Shown: positions 33,142 to 41,039, counted from the stretch's first letter. The stretch is DNA of 43,297 nucleotides from Burkholderiales bacterium RIFCSPLOWO2_02_FULL_57_36 (GCA_001770855.1 MESE01000128.1:1-43297); one strand, 5' to 3'. Notes: a model not told the origin generated them from the sequence alone. Numbers and translations are program-made.

Positions 33142-34682
33142 GCCGCTTGCTCCAGAACCGGCGTATCGACATGGCCAGCCATGTAGCGGCCGAGCGTTGC
33201 GCGGTCGGCATCGCGCGCCGCGGTCTGATGCACGACCCGCCCGTTGGACATCACGAGCATGCGGTCCGACAGTTTCAGCAACTCGTCCAGGTCTTCGCTG
33301 ACCAACAGCACCGCCGCGCCTTGCTCGCGCGCGGCGACGATGCGTGCGTGAATGTCCGACACCGCCTTGAAGTCCAGCCCGAATACCGGGTTGGCTGCAA
33401 TCAGCACCGTGACGGACTCCGCCAGTTCGCGCGCCAGCACGGCGCGCTGTACATTACCGCCGGACAGCGTGCCGATCGGGCGCTGCGGCAGCGGCGGGTT
33501 GACGTTGAACGACGCGATCAGCTGCGCTGCGCGTTGCGCCATCGCCTTGCGATCGATGCGCCAGCCGTGCCGGCAAAATGGCGCGCTGTCGAAATCCCGC
33601 AGCGCCATGTTTTCGGCAACCGTCATGCCGGCGATACAGGCATTGTGCAGCGGCTCTTCCGGTAGGGCGAACAGCTTGCACTCCAGCATTTCGGCGCGCG
33701 TGCCGTGGTAGGACTTGCCGTCCACCGCGATACTGCCGCCGGATGCGCGGCGCTGGCCCAGCAAGGTCTCTACCAATTCCTTCTGTCCATTGCCGGAGAT
33801 GCCGGCGATACCGACAATTTCACCGCGGCGCACCTGCAGTGAAAGATCGACCACCGCGTCATCGCCCCGGTCGCCGGCAACCCGCAGGGAATCGACTTGC
33901 AGCGCGATCGGTGCGTCCTGGTCCGCCGGCGTGCGCGGCGCGGGAGCAGCCGCGATGCGCGCCTCACCCATCATCCAGCTTGCCAGCGTATCGGGCGTCG
34001 TATCCGCGACATGCGCGTGTCCCACCATGCGTCCCTTGCGCAGCACCGTGACTTCATCCGCGAATGCCGTCACTTCATGGAACTTGTGGGTGATCATCAG
34101 CACGGTCAACTCATTGCGCCGTGCGAGGTCGCGCACCAGGCCCAGCACTTCCTGTGCTTCCTGCTGCGTCAATACCGAGGTCGGCTCGTCCAGGATCAGG
34201 AAACGCCGTTTCAGGTAGAGCTGTTTGAGGATTTCCAGTTTTTGCTTCTGGCCCGCGGCGAGACTGCCGACCATGCTGTCGAGCGCAAGCCGGAACGGCA
34301 TCGATTCCATGAAGGCCTCCAGTTCGGCCTTCTCCCTTTTCCATGAAATGCGCCATGGCAGGCGGCCGCGCGTCAGCAGCAGGTTTTCCGCAACCGTCAT
34401 GCCCGGGGCCAGCGTGAAATGCTGATACACCATGCCGATACCCAGCGCATGGGCATCGCGCGGGCTGGCAACCGTGCACTCGCGCCCGTCGAGCAGGATG
34501 CTGCCTTCATCGAGTCGGCTGTAGCCGATCAGCCCCTTGACCAGCGTGCTCTTGCCGGCGCCGTTTTCGCCGAGCAGCGCATGCACGCTGCCGGCCTTGA
34601 CGCGGATCGACACGTCATCCAGTGCGCGAAAGTCGCCGAACGACTTGCCCGCGCCTACCGTTTCGAGTTGCATTGCATGCAT
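33138..34682 (-). CDS. Double ABC ATPase of a nucleoside/ureide-type uptake system
   Basis: A 514-residue protein with two ABC domains in one chain, as in CUT2 and BMP-type nucleoside importers. The first domain has Walker [10 protein letters not shown] (38-46), an unusual signature LAAGQKQ and Walker [10 protein letters not shown]. The second has the degenerate P-loop GISGNGQKE typical of this family, signature LSGGNVQRA and Walker [13 protein letters not shown]. It overlaps the downstream fusion gene by four bases. Its permeases are encoded at 41040-43056, now separated by inserted cargo. A second ATG at codon 4 is possible. No substrate-binding protein is in the window. The clustered amidohydrolases suggest import of biuret or a related ureide. 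Confidence 0.9.
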   Translation of the reverse strand: MHAMQLETVGAGKSFGDFRALDDVSIRVKAGSVHALLGENGAGKSTLVKGLIGYSRLDEGSILLDGRECTVASPRDAHALGIGMVYQHFTLAPGMTVAENLLLTRGRLPWRISWKREKAELEAFMESMPFRLALDSMVGSLAAGQKQKLEILKQLYLKRRFLILDEPTSVLTQQEAQEVLGLVRDLARRNELTVLMITHKFHEVTAFADEVTVLRKGRMVGHAHVADTTPDTLASWMMGEARIAAAPAPRTPADQDAPIALQVDSLRVAGDRGDDAVVDLSLQVRRGEIVGIAGISGNGQKELVETLLGQRRASGGSIAVDGKSYHGTRAEMLECKLFALPEEPLHNACIAGMTVAENMALRDFDSAPFCRHGWRIDRKAMAQRAAQLIASFNVNPPLPQRPIGTLSGGNVQRAVLARELAESVTVLIAANPVFGLDFKAVSDIHARIVAAREQGAAVLLVSEDLDELLKLSDRMLVMSNGRVVHQTAARDADRATLGRYMAGHVDTPVLEQAA

Positions 34683-34756
34683 GGTCAGTTCATCCCCGTC
34701 CGAGCGCTGCGAGCAGTTTCTTCGAATCCGATACCGCGCCGAACACGCCGCCCTGC
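34514..34756. repeat. Left direct repeat flanking the inserted cargo
   Basis: Matches 40141-40338 in the same orientation at about 93 percent by eye, apart from a 45-bp deletion in the other copy. It covers the start of the ABC ATPase gene and the end of a biuH-like gene. A second short match (biuH start and ribosome binding site) pairs about 34820-34860 with about 40935-40980. Confidence 0.85.
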
Positions 34757-34845
34757 AGTTGGTTGGCCGGCACGGCCTTGATCGGCGCTATCGGGGCGCG
34801 CGTCAGCGACAAGTTGTAACCCATCTTGAGGTGTTTTTCTGTCAT
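34690..34845 (-). pseudogene. Internally deleted biuH remnant (51 codons)
   Basis: The frame reads MTEKHLK, then [18 protein letters not shown], then [19 protein letters not shown], which are the start, an early segment and the very end of BiuH (compare 40271-40960), joined in frame. The triad aspartate, lysine and cysteine are all lost. The ribosome binding site GAGGTAAATCGAC and both ends are intact, so a 51-residue product may still be translated just before the ABC ATPase gene. It is the counterpart of the intact copy and part of the duplication that flanks the cargo. Confidence 0.85.
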
Positions 34846-34870
34846 GTCGATTTACCTCGATGTTAAATAT

Positions 34871-34904
34871 ATGGCGCGGGGACTCCACACTGTCCCCGCG
34901 CCAT
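34871..34904 (-). terminator. Terminator of the large secreted MBL-fold gene
   Basis: Perfect 13-bp stem ATGGCGCGGGGAC / GTCCCCGCGCCAT with an 8-base loop, 19 bp after the gene stop on the minus strand, followed by an AT-rich stretch with short T-runs. It separates the cargo from the downstream operon half. Confidence 0.7.
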
Positions 34905-34922
34905 CAGGATTTAACCCTCACA

Positions 34923-37307
34923 TCACGGTTTTTCTTCCTTAATGAATTGATGGAAGAACGGCTTGTTTGTCCCGGGTTTGGGGATTGCATAGATCGAAAC
35001 CATATTTCCAGTCGAGCGTGTGCTGTAATGAGCACGCACGCTCGAATACTGTCTATACGGGTCGCCCGCGCTGGCCGCCGCTTGAATGTTATGCGAAGCC
35101 ACGTTCTGCCCCGCCACCTTACCATTGACGAGCCTTATGACCTCAGAGTTAGGATGGCCAAACATATCACCGGCGGAATAAATCTCGTACGTGGGGTCAA
35201 GAAACTCGAGCCAGTCACTGGAATTGGAGCCGTGTAAGTCCGAACCGTGATGGGAGGCCATGAGGATGGTATTAGTATACGATGATGAGCCAAATCCACT
35301 CAGGTTGTTCGTGACACGAAGTTCTGTCCTACCCAGCGCATCACCAGGCAACACGGCGCGATAATCTGTGCTCCCATGAAAACGTACCATCATGGCCATA
35401 CTGTCCATGTTTTTCGACACGGACGTTTTCCTCTTCTTGTCAGTATTCGCGTTAGTGGGGGCGCGGGCCGATTCATTGACCGCCAAATAGTGCAACGACG
35501 GTCTATTTGCTCCATTACTATCACTACTACACGAGGGAAAAGAATCAACTAATGTCATATCGCGGTACTCCTCGGCCAATTCGCCAAGGACTGTGATGCG
35601 ATTGTTAACTTTAATGCCGCTCCGCCGGTGTTCGTTCATCCAATTTGTAAAGCCATCGCTGTAGGCATCCGGTATCCCCCCGAAATAGATCATTCTCGGC
35701 TTTTTGCCGATCATGATTTTCTTGATATGACGATAGTGATCCCAATCGCCATGCGAGATGAAGACACTGGGTTTCTGGGAGAAAACCCCAAATTCATTCA
35801 TGTACGTCAACACGGCATCGCCGTCGAGACCGTCGCTGCGGCCCAGCGCACCGCAATCGATGATGGCCGATTCGCCGCCCAGGCATTGGGCCACATGACA
35901 AGAGCCCGCCCCGATATCCAAGGCGTGTACCAGCAAGTAATTGTAAGCCGGGTCTTTTGTTTTCTCGTCAACCTTGGACTTGAAGTTTTTTATTCTCGTC
36001 AAGAGTTGCTTTTGCAGATCGATCTTGCGAATTTTCCTGGGCTTACCGCCTGCATTTTTCGCCATCCCGGTGCCGGCGATTTCGATTCCCCCCTGGGACA
36101 TCAAATTCAATGCGCCAGCGCGGCGCTTGCCGAGCGTTGTGCTGCGAATGCCCGCATAATGACCACCGAATTCGTTGAGGCACGCAGTTTCCGCAAGAAA
36201 TAACTCATGGGGCAGTGTAGTCAATCGGAGGGTGCCGCCGTTGTCCGTACTGGCCGTCACGTCCTCGCACAGAATCTTTTGTTTCGTATTACAGGCGATG
36301 AAATGGCTGTCGCTCGGTTCTGTCGTCCAATTTTTATCGAATGACATGCAGGAGGATGTGGTGTCATGCTGCAGGGCATTTGAAAATTCCCCGCACACGT
36401 TATGAACACTCAGGCCGGAGTTAGCCAGTATTTCGCAGGCTCCCTGCACCCCCATACCGCCGGTCCCAAAGCTGTCAGAGCTACAACTATGCGTCTCGTC
36501 AGCCACACAAGGCTTGGTTTCCAGAAACGCCATGATTTCCGCATAAAGCTCGGGCTTGTTATACTCAAAAATATCAAGACCAATCGTCCCTAACTCCGCC
36601 ACCGCGCGAGCAAGATTGAGAAACCCAACCTCCACTGGTTCAAACAGCTGGCGCCCTCTCACATCGTAGGCGCGGTTGAAGTTACCCAAGTCAAAGTCGA
36701 ATTTTTGGTCCTTTAGGGGCACTCTATCCAGTAACGTCTGGGACACAAAAAATTGCGCCCACCCTTCGTTGAACGCGCATTCTGGTGACTGTGTCTTATA
36801 TATATCGAGTTGATTGTGTGTGTAAAAATAACCATCCTGGTTAAAGCCGCTGGGGGCATTTGCCGCGTTCAAGTAGCAAGCCACTTCCGGTCTGCCCAGC
36901 ACGGATTCAACAAGGAAATGGCCCAGTACGTAATAGATATCCTCCAACGGAGGCCGATTCCCATTGCTGACCCGGATGTCCAATCCTCCGCTCGCATTGC
37001 GGACATACAGCGTGTCAGGAATATTCCCGCCGTCGCTCACGCTAACGGCGGGAATATCTTTGGCAAAGGTGCTTTCCAGCTTCGTAATCGTCGGCAAGAT
37101 GCTGTTACTGACGATATCGCGGACACTTTGCGCCGAGACTCTGTCGCCATGAACGTACGGAGCATCCAATAGCAGCAGCTCATTGGCCGGCAACACGGCT
37201 AATTTTTGCTCCTTCGTCAGCGCGGCCGATGCCTGCCCCCCCAGCATGAGTATTAAAATAGCCAGGAAAAACCTCAGCATCTTCGCCGACAAATGCCTTT
37301 TTTTCAT
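34923..37307 (-). CDS. Large secreted protein: degenerate zincin-like region plus ComEC-like metallo-beta-lactamase domain
   Basis: A 794-residue protein with a Sec signal peptide (cleavage near QASA-A, residue 29). Residues 120-195 resemble a zinc-peptidase core (YVLGHFLVES ... SPECAFNEGWAQFF), but the expected HExGH is YVLGH, so two zinc/catalytic residues are missing. Residues 260-390 are cysteine-rich. Residues 458-735 form a ComEC-type metallo-beta-lactamase domain: HALDIGAGSC, IIDCG, SHGDWDHYRHI (518-528), LPGDALG, ASHHGSD (684-690), SAGDMFGHPN. ComEC-type domains act on DNA or are orphan nucleases/hydrolases; here the domain is exported without any channel. By eye the gene is less GC-rich than its neighbours, suggesting transfer. 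It is downstream of two small secreted proteins on the same strand. Function unknown. Confidence 0.75.
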   Translation of the reverse strand: MKKRHLSAKMLRFFLAILILMLGGQASAALTKEQKLAVLPANELLLLDAPYVHGDRVSAQSVRDIVSNSILPTITKLESTFAKDIPAVSVSDGGNIPDTLYVRNASGGLDIRVSNGNRPPLEDIYYVLGHFLVESVLGRPEVACYLNAANAPSGFNQDGYFYTHNQLDIYKTQSPECAFNEGWAQFFVSQTLLDRVPLKDQKFDFDLGNFNRAYDVRGRQLFEPVEVGFLNLARAVAELGTIGLDIFEYNKPELYAEIMAFLETKPCVADETHSCSSDSFGTGGMGVQGACEILANSGLSVHNVCGEFSNALQHDTTSSCMSFDKNWTTEPSDSHFIACNTKQKILCEDVTASTDNGGTLRLTTLPHELFLAETACLNEFGGHYAGIRSTTLGKRRAGALNLMSQGGIEIAGTGMAKNAGGKPRKIRKIDLQKQLLTRIKNFKSKVDEKTKDPAYNYLLVHALDIGAGSCHVAQCLGGESAIIDCGALGRSDGLDGDAVLTYMNEFGVFSQKPSVFISHGDWDHYRHIKKIMIGKKPRMIYFGGIPDAYSDGFTNWMNEHRRSGIKVNNRITVLGELAEEYRDMTLVDSFPSCSSDSNGANRPSLHYLAVNESARAPTNANTDKKRKTSVSKNMDSMAMMVRFHGSTDYRAVLPGDALGRTELRVTNNLSGFGSSSYTNTILMASHHGSDLHGSNSSDWLEFLDPTYEIYSAGDMFGHPNSEVIRLVNGKVAGQNVASHNIQAAASAGDPYRQYSSVRAHYSTRSTGNMVSIYAIPKPGTNKPFFHQFIKEEKP

Positions 37308-37545
37308 AATGACGCCCCCGGTTTCAAATCAGGATTGAAATTTCCGTAACCCACCATTGCCTTGCCCGACAGGATGGGCCGGTTGGTGGTAACACACACC
37401 GCTTGTGTTCGTCCCCCATGGAATTGCTCGATGCCTTGTAATGAGGACGCCATTGCTGACTCAGCACCGCGCTTGCCTTGGCGGCAAACATTTTCAAATC
37501 ACGGACGCTTTTTCAAAGGAATTTCTTTACCTTGTCCGAGCGCTA

Positions 37546-37887
37546 TTAACGTTTGAACTGAAAACTTGAAGCCGCGGTGGGAATGCCCTTCCCACTGGAA
37601 CACGTTAAATAGTCCATTCTTAATTTCGTGACAGTGGCTTTAGCGTTAAGACACATCGCAAGATAGCGATTGACGGTCGTAACGGAAATGGCGGGGTTGC
37701 TCTGGAATACGCGCACCTCGAGGGAGCTACAGGTGTTACTTCCTACGCTGTTGCTGTAGAGGAAGACCTGTAAATCTCCATTGACCGCAATCCGACATTT
37801 TGACGGAACGCCTTCCATATTGGCGGCGTAAGGCGATGCCGACAGCAACATGCCCAGCAGGAATGCCAGATAGTTATTGATTTTCAT
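37546..37887 (-). CDS. Small secreted four-cysteine protein, copy 2
   Basis: A 113-residue protein with a signal peptide (MKINNYLAFLLGMLLSASPYAA). The mature part of about 90 residues has four cysteines (in SKCRI, NTCSS, AMCLNA, LTCSS) at positions shared with the paralogue at 38069, so two disulfides are likely. Strand-rich, with a conserved TTxNRYLAMCLNAK segment. I recognise no family. The start at 37887 follows AGGAGCTGTATCGAT; an upstream ATG at 37980 lies in the duplicated leader. On the minus strand CGTA with an upstream GAAATCC at 16-bp spacing lies before it, a weakened form of the ECF promoter motif seen at 38542. Confidence 0.7.
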   Translation of the reverse strand: MKINNYLAFLLGMLLSASPYAANMEGVPSKCRIAVNGDLQVFLYSNSVGSNTCSSLEVRVFQSNPAISVTTVNRYLAMCLNAKATVTKLRMDYLTCSSGKGIPTAASSFQFKR

Positions 37888-38068
37888 ATCGATACAGCTC
37901 CTATTGATGAAGTACGCCAAGCGTCTTCCGCCGGATTTCGTCTCCCTGGAATTGCCCGATGCCTTGCCATGCGGAGCCATTGCTGACTCTGCACAGCGCT
38001 GCCTTGGCGGCGAACATTTTCAAATCACGGATGCTTTTTCAAAGGAATTCCTTTACCTTGCCCGAGCG

Positions 38069-38422
38069 TTATGGATTTTTCACCATAAAAGCTGTAGTCG
38101 GGCTGGCAGTGCCCATCCCATTGGAACACGTTAAGTTGTCCATTCTTAAGTGTTGAGCAGTGACTTTAGCGTTAAGGCACATCGCAAGATAGCGATTGGT
38201 GGTGGTAGGGGAAATGTAGGCGCTGTTCTGGTATAAACGCACCTCAGCAGGGGAGGTGAAGCAGGTGCCTGTTACCTTGTTGCTTACCAGGGAAATTTGT
38301 AAATCTCCGTTGGCAAAGACCCGGCAGTAGGACGGAACGCCTTCCATATTGGCGGTGGCGGCATAAGGCGATGCCGACAGCAACATGCCCAGCAGGAATA
38401 CCAGATAGTTATTGATTTTCAT
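38069..38422 (-). CDS. Small secreted four-cysteine protein, copy 1
   Basis: A 117-residue paralogue of the protein at 37546, with a near-identical signal peptide and the same cysteine pattern (SYCRV, GTCFTS, AMCLNA, LTCSNG). The mature region has diverged much more than the signal peptide and flanking DNA. It is the first minus-strand gene after the candidate ECF promoter at 38542-38568, with a predicted leader of about 110 bases. The start at 38422 follows AGGAGCTGTGTCGAT. Function unknown; export, disulfides and tandem duplication fit a secreted effector, binding or envelope-stress protein. Confidence 0.7.
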   Translation of the reverse strand: MKINNYLVFLLGMLLSASPYAATANMEGVPSYCRVFANGDLQISLVSNKVTGTCFTSPAEVRLYQNSAYISPTTTNRYLAMCLNAKVTAQHLRMDNLTCSNGMGTASPTTAFMVKNP

Positions 38423-38541
38423 ATCGACACAGCTCCTATTGATGAAGTACGCCACAGGTATTCCAACGCCATGGACTGCTTGTCATGCGGGCGGGAATAG
38501 GATAGTTCGTCGTTGCGAAGCAGGTGCGCTCCATACGGATA

Positions 38542-38568
38542 TACGAGGCCGGGCCGCCACCGGATGCA
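38542..38568 (-). promoter_or_regulatory. Candidate ECF promoter, toward the secreted-protein genes
   Basis: On the minus strand TGCATCC (38568-38562), exactly 16 bases, then CGTA (38545-38542). The same two hexamer-like blocks with the same spacing face the other way at 38600-38626, toward the ECF gene. CGT at -10 with 16-bp spacing is the hallmark of ECF promoters. Confidence 0.75.
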
Positions 38569-38599
38569 CGTTTCCAAAAAAAAATAATTTCACGCGGAC

Positions 38600-38626
38600 T
38601 GCATCCAAAAACCATCGGTTCACGTA
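38600..38626 (+). promoter_or_regulatory. Candidate autoregulatory ECF promoter
   Basis: TGCATCC (38600-38606), 16 bases, CGTA (38623-38626), upstream of the ECF sigma/anti-sigma operon. Identical blocks and spacing to the divergent promoter at 38542-38568, while the 16-base spacers are unrelated in sequence, so chance duplication of the site is unlikely. Confidence 0.75.
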
Positions 38627-38684
38627 CATCCCTGTGCAAGGCACTTTTGCTTTGCGGCAATGCTCAACCACCGATGAGGTAACC

Positions 38685-38786
38685 ATGAAAGCCACACTGA
38701 CTATCGCTGCGCCGTTATTGTGTTTCAGTCGACTTGCCTCGACCGGCCCCAGACTCCGCAAGCACTTCATTTATGATCCGTCATGA
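38685..38786 (+). CDS. 33-residue leader frame coupled to the ECF sigma gene
   Basis: ATG at 38685 is preceded by GAGGTAACC. The 33-codon frame (MKATLTIAAPLLCFSRLAST...) starts like a signal peptide and ends at TGA 38784-38786, overlapping the ATG of the sigma gene at 38783. It may be the stub of a lost secreted-protein gene, now serving as a translated leader. The sigma gene itself lacks a good ribosome binding site, which supports coupling. Confidence 0.45.
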   Translation: MKATLTIAAPLLCFSRLASTGPRLRKHFIYDPS

Positions 38787-39376
38787 CTAAACAATCCGAG
38801 AACAACGAGCAACTTACCCACCTGTTGGCGCGCGTGGGTCAAGGTGACCATGCCGCGTTTGAACAAATCTATAAGCTCACTTCATCGCACTTGTTTGGCG
38901 TCGCCCTGCGGTTATTGAAGCACCGGGGACACGCTGAAGACGTGCTGCAGGAATCCTACGTCAACATCTGGAATCATGCGGATAGTTATGCGGCAGGCCT
39001 GGCAACTCCCATGACGTGGCTTATCAGTGTGGTGCGCAATAATTCACTCGATCGGCTGCGTTCCAACAAGACTGCAGATAAATCGAGAATGACAATGCTT
39101 GAAGAAGGTGATTCGCATCATGGCGTCGATGCCGGCGCCGATCCGGCGGCCTTGTTTTTGCGGGCGAGCGAGGGATTGCGCATGCGCGACTGCATGACGC
39201 AGCTGGAAGCGGCGCAACGCCAGAGCCTGGCGCTCACCTATTACAACGGACTGTCGCACGCCGAGCTGGCGGTGCACTTGCGCGCACCGCTTGGCACGGT
39301 CAAGGCATGGGTGCGGCGCGGGCTGGAGAAACTAAGAAAATGCATGACCGGCGTTGAAACGGCACAAGGAAATTGA
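38783..39376 (+). CDS. ECF-type RNA polymerase sigma factor
   Basis: A 197-residue group IV sigma factor. Region 2 runs from DHAAFEQIYKLTSSHLFGVALRLL to AEDVLQESYVNIWNHADSY and TPMTWLISVVRNNSLDRLRS. Region 4 is MTQLEAAQRQSLALTYYNGLSHAELAVHLRAPLGTVKAWVRRGLEKLR. Sequence and the RskA-type partner place it near the SigK/RskA group. It is translationally coupled to a small frame upstream and followed by the anti-sigma gene 8 bp later. Matching TGCATCC-N16-CGTA motifs lie before its own operon and before the divergent secreted-protein genes, so it probably drives both. The inducing signal is unknown. Confidence 0.93.
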   Translation: MTKQSENNEQLTHLLARVGQGDHAAFEQIYKLTSSHLFGVALRLLKHRGHAEDVLQESYVNIWNHADSYAAGLATPMTWLISVVRNNSLDRLRSNKTADKSRMTMLEEGDSHHGVDAGADPAALFLRASEGLRMRDCMTQLEAAQRQSLALTYYNGLSHAELAVHLRAPLGTVKAWVRRGLEKLRKCMTGVETAQGN

Positions 39377-39383
39377 GCGCACG

Positions 39384-40106
39384 ATGAACTATGATCACCC
39401 GCAATTGCTCGATAGATTGGCCGCCCACTATGTGCTCGGGACCATGAACGCCCGGGTTCGGCGTCGGTTCGCACGGATCATGCGCAATTCGTTTGCGGCC
39501 CAGAGGGCGGTCGCCGATTGGCAAACCCGGCTGGCGCCCTTGAGCGCCTCCATCCCTGCCGTGCAAGCGCCCGGTCGGGTCTGGCGCGCCATTGATCGCC
39601 GCACTCGGCCGGCGTCGGCCGCGCGGCGATGGCAGGAACGCCTGCGCACATTCCTGATCGGCATGCTGAAACCGGCACTGGGCCTGTTCTTCGGCATCGT
39701 CATGACGCTCGGCGTGATGCATCAGGCGCCGGGCACTTTCGGCCTCCAGCATAAGTCGAGCACGCTCGCCGCAAGTTATGTGGGCTTGCTCACCGATTCC
39801 ACCGGTGCTCCGGCCGTCGCTGCAAGTTCTCTGCGTCGTGGAGAGATTTTGTCGATCAAGGTGCTGAAACCCCTGGCCATACCCAAGCACCACGTCGCCC
39901 AGCTGTGGGCTCTGCCCAAAGACGGGAAGCCGATCCCGATCGGTGTCATTCCCGGAGATGGGAAAGCCGATATTCGCCTCAGTGCCGCGGCCGAGGAAAT
40001 TTTTGCCAACGTTCCCAAACTTGCGGTTAGTTTTGAACCGACCGGCGCCGTCAAGGTCCCCGGCAGCGATTTTGTCTTGAGTGGACACTGCATCAAGATC
40101 TGGTAG
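39384..40106 (+). CDS. RskA-family anti-sigma factor
   Basis: A 240-residue membrane protein. The cytoplasmic N-terminal part (about 1-90: LLDRLAAHYVLGTMNARVRRRFARIM) is the sigma-binding anti-sigma region; it lacks an obvious HxxxCxxC zinc motif. One hydrophobic segment lies at about 96-113 (LKPALGLFFGIVMTLGVM). The periplasmic RskA domain (about 125-240) has VAQLWALPKDGKPIPIGVIP and VSFEPTGAVKVPGSDFVLSG. Such proteins hold the ECF factor until regulated proteolysis. The ATG at 39384 follows AAGGAAATTGAGCG; an ATG at 39354 lies inside the sigma gene. It is the last gene before the duplicated operon fragment. Confidence 0.88.
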   Translation: MNYDHPQLLDRLAAHYVLGTMNARVRRRFARIMRNSFAAQRAVADWQTRLAPLSASIPAVQAPGRVWRAIDRRTRPASAARRWQERLRTFLIGMLKPALGLFFGIVMTLGVMHQAPGTFGLQHKSSTLAASYVGLLTDSTGAPAVAASSLRRGEILSIKVLKPLAIPKHHVAQLWALPKDGKPIPIGVIPGDGKADIRLSAAAEEIFANVPKLAVSFEPTGAVKVPGSDFVLSGHCIKIW

Positions 40107-40140
40107 ATTTTGTTGTCGTCAGCAGGCGGACCAAACCCCG

Positions 40141-40263
40141 GTCGGCTGTAGCCGAGCAGCGCATGCACGCTGCCGGCCTTGACGCGGATCGACACATCGT
40201 CCAGTGCGCGAAAGCCGCCGAAGGACTTGCCCGCGCTACCGTTTCGAGTTGCATTGCATGCAT
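40141..40263 (-). pseudogene. ABC ATPase 5' fragment with Walker A deleted
   Basis: This is the other copy of the beginning of the ABC ATPase gene (34682 start). MHAMQLETV is followed by a one-base deletion that breaks the frame. Further on the original frame resumes as [14 protein letters not shown] and joins directly to YSR, so exactly 15 codons containing Walker A are missing. The deletion ends lie at two GCCGA repeats 45 bp apart in the intact copy. The homology then stops where the cargo begins. Confidence 0.85.
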
Positions 40264-40338
40264 GATCAGGTCACCCGCACCCGAGGGCTGCAAGCAGTTT
40301 CTTCGAATCCGATACCGCGCCGAACACGCCGCCCTGCA
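40141..40338. repeat. Right direct repeat flanking the inserted cargo
   Basis: Counterpart of 34514-34756, same orientation. It covers the damaged ABC start and the end of the intact biuH gene. The divergence of several percent argues against a very recent duplication. Confidence 0.85.
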
Positions 40339-40960
40339 TCTTGATCATGTTGATCGCCGCGTGATGGTTGCCGATGTCGGTTGCGCCGCAACAGTCTTCC
40401 AGCAGCACGCATTCAAAACCGCGGTCGTTCGCGTCGCGCATCGTGGTATGCACGCACACATCGGTGGTAATGCCGGTCAGCACGATATTGCGGATGCCGC
40501 GCGTATGCAGCACCATTTCCAGGTCGGTAGCGTAGAACGAACCTTTGCCCGGCTTGTCGATGATGACTTCGCCGGCCAGCGGCGCCAGTTCATCGATGAT
40601 TTCCCAACCCGGTTCGCCGCGCACCAGGATGCGCCCGCACGGCCCTTCGTCGCCGATACCCGCGCCGATGCGGCGCGAGCGCCAGCGCTTGTTGGCCGGC
40701 AGGTCCGACAGGTCGGGGCGGTGGCCTTCGCGGGTATGGATAATCTGAAATCCCTGCTCCCGCATCGCCGCCAGTACGGCCTTGATCGGCGCAATCGGGC
40801 CGCGCGTCAGCGACAAGTCGTAACCCATCTTGTCGACATAGCCGCCGATGCCGCAAAAGTCGGTTTGCATGTCGATGATGACCAGTGCCGTATTGTGCGG
40901 CGCCAGGCTGCTGTCGTACGGCCACGGATACGGATCTGCGTTCAGGTATTTTTCTGTCAT
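40271..40960 (-). CDS. biuH: Biuret amidohydrolase-like cysteine hydrolase
   Basis: A 229-residue isochorismatase-family hydrolase that resembles, from memory, the biuret hydrolase BiuH over its whole length. The triad D30 (IIDMQTDF), K136 ([10 protein letters not shown]) and C169 (TTDVCVHTT) has the same spacing (106 and 33) that I recall for BiuH of Rhizobium leguminosarum (D36, K142, C175). Other shared stretches are [36 protein letters not shown] and EDCCGATD. BiuH cleaves biuret to allophanate (1-carboxyurea) and ammonia in s-triazine and cyanuric acid breakdown. Ribosome binding site GAGGTAAATCGAC. It follows two permease genes by 79 bp in the same direction. Closely related ureide substrates remain possible. 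Confidence 0.8.
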   Translation of the reverse strand: MTEKYLNADPYPWPYDSSLAPHNTALVIIDMQTDFCGIGGYVDKMGYDLSLTRGPIAPIKAVLAAMREQGFQIIHTREGHRPDLSDLPANKRWRSRRIGAGIGDEGPCGRILVRGEPGWEIIDELAPLAGEVIIDKPGKGSFYATDLEMVLHTRGIRNIVLTGITTDVCVHTTMRDANDRGFECVLLEDCCGATDIGNHHAAINMIKMQGGVFGAVSDSKKLLAALGCG

Positions 40961-41039
40961 GTCGATTTACCTCGATAAAAATATGTTGGCGGAGCAAAGC
41001 GAAGGGCGCTGCCGTCCTTGTACATCTTCTTCTGATCAG

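Larger units (their letters stand above)
37430..38422. repeat. Tandem repeat of the small secreted protein unit (~535 bp)
   Basis: The two genes and their downstream spacers are direct repeats at an offset of 535 bp between the start codons. The spacer pieces around 37440-37550 and 37945-38080 share long runs such as TTTTCAAATCACGGA and GCTTTTTCAAAGGAATT. The copy downstream of unit 2 doubles as the region before the large secreted protein gene. Confidence 0.8.

Noticed and set aside
34923..37307. Active zinc metalloprotease call for the large secreted protein
   Set aside because: The HExxH motif is not present (YVLGH at the expected place), so only a degenerate zincin-like region is claimed.
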